Position numbers and translations under genes: made by a program
The notes under the pieces: model-generated
The model's database searches: none
Told to the model about the DNA's origin: nothing
The model's input: the letters and a program-made list of their open reading frames with translations, nothing else
Assembly: GCF_964340395.1 (NCBI RefSeq)
Contig: NC_135561.1
Coordinates: forward strand, 16,281,461-16,341,460
Length of the DNA stretch: 60,000 nucleotides
Origin: Glandiceps talaboti
Lineage: Eukaryota > Hemichordata > Enteropneusta > Spengelidae
Direction: 5' to 3'
Shown here: piece by piece, positions 59,636 to 60,000 of the stretch
How the letters are laid out: each line of letters starts with the position of its first letter
How positions within the stretch are numbered: position 1 is the first letter of the stretch

Positions 59636-59973
59636 GTTTTAAACTGGTCATATTGATAAGGATTGGGTACTCATTTTGGATTTTTAATTTAAAAAACTAT
59701 TTTATCATGACTTCCTACTTGAGAAATCAATGTGAAACAACATTGAATAAGTCTTTGTTTGTAACTCAATAAATTGCAAAATGATAATAACTATCTAAAC
59801 TTACCCCCCTTTTTATATTATAGCTTTTTGCAAAGTATTGCGTTACAAACACAAAATTGGACTGTGTTGTTTCATATTGATTGTTCAAGCAGGATGCCAT
59901 GATAAAATGTTTTTTTATAAATAAAAAATCCAAAATAAATACCAAATCCTCATCCATATATGACCACTTTAAC
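59636..59973. mobile_element. foldback element near right edge
   Basis: Imperfect inverted arms of about 145-150 bp (about 59636-59782 and about 59823-59973) start with GTTTTAAACTGGTCATAT and end with its near complement. Part of the arms reads as a short open frame on the minus strand; no transposase. Confidence 0.7.
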
Positions 59974-60000
59974 GTTACTCTGATGAAGAAGTGTTATTCG

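Overview
The window is eukaryotic, from an animal nuclear genome. Genes are split into exons by GT-AG introns, intergenic and intronic space is AT-rich and full of microsatellites, and the transposons (a Tx1-clade LINE, a Ngaro/PAT-type tyrosine-recombinase retrotransposon, hammerhead-ribozyme foldbacks of the kind known from Penelope-like elements) are those of invertebrate or lower-vertebrate genomes. Several TIR-domain genes, one with a very large modular ARM-like region, suggest a marine invertebrate such as a lophotrochozoan, hemichordate or cephalochordate. I cannot name the species. No rRNA, complete tRNA or CRISPR array was seen.

Left part (1-20 kb): two paralogous TIR-domain genes point away from each other. 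Copy A is on the minus strand (about 5308 to 576, running off the left edge) and copy B on the plus strand (14093 to at least 19413). Both have a TLR/MyD88-like TIR exon followed by exons of a C-terminal region I do not recognise, with matching intron phases. Between them, on the plus strand, lies a three-exon gene (7049-10091) of an unrecognised family; its close paralog is at the right end (56891-59037). The N-terminal half of that family has a Rossmann/TIR-like strand pattern (inference). Copy 1 carries a one-base frameshift in an A run. Introns and spacers hold foldback/MITE-like elements and long GTAT arrays.

Middle (20-32.5 kb): a 49-bp minisatellite and perfect palindromes. Then a TA-repeat block holds two long foldbacks (21376-21748 and 21921-22391), each arm of which contains a hammerhead ribozyme core. 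Next is an apparently intact Tx1-like LINE on the minus strand (ORF1 28450-30054, ORF2 24493-28446). A 100-bp direct repeat pair follows at 30.7/31.3 kb.

Right part (35-52 kb): one large minus-strand gene, 51830 to 35117, 13 exons, about 2,250 residues. A possible N-myristoylation start is followed by about ten tandem, mostly phase 0-0 exons of about 190-220 residues encoding a repeated helical module, then an ARM-repeat exon, then a C-terminal TIR domain split over two exons. The design (repeat scaffold plus TIR) resembles SARM1 without its SAM domains, so a TIR NADase or signalling role is plausible but inferred. A young 5.15-kb Ngaro/PAT-type element (43036-48187) sits antisense in intron 3; its split direct repeats are almost identical. 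The splice acceptor of exon 6 appears broken.

52-60 kb: mostly non-coding, then the second copy of the unrecognised gene family and a terminal foldback.
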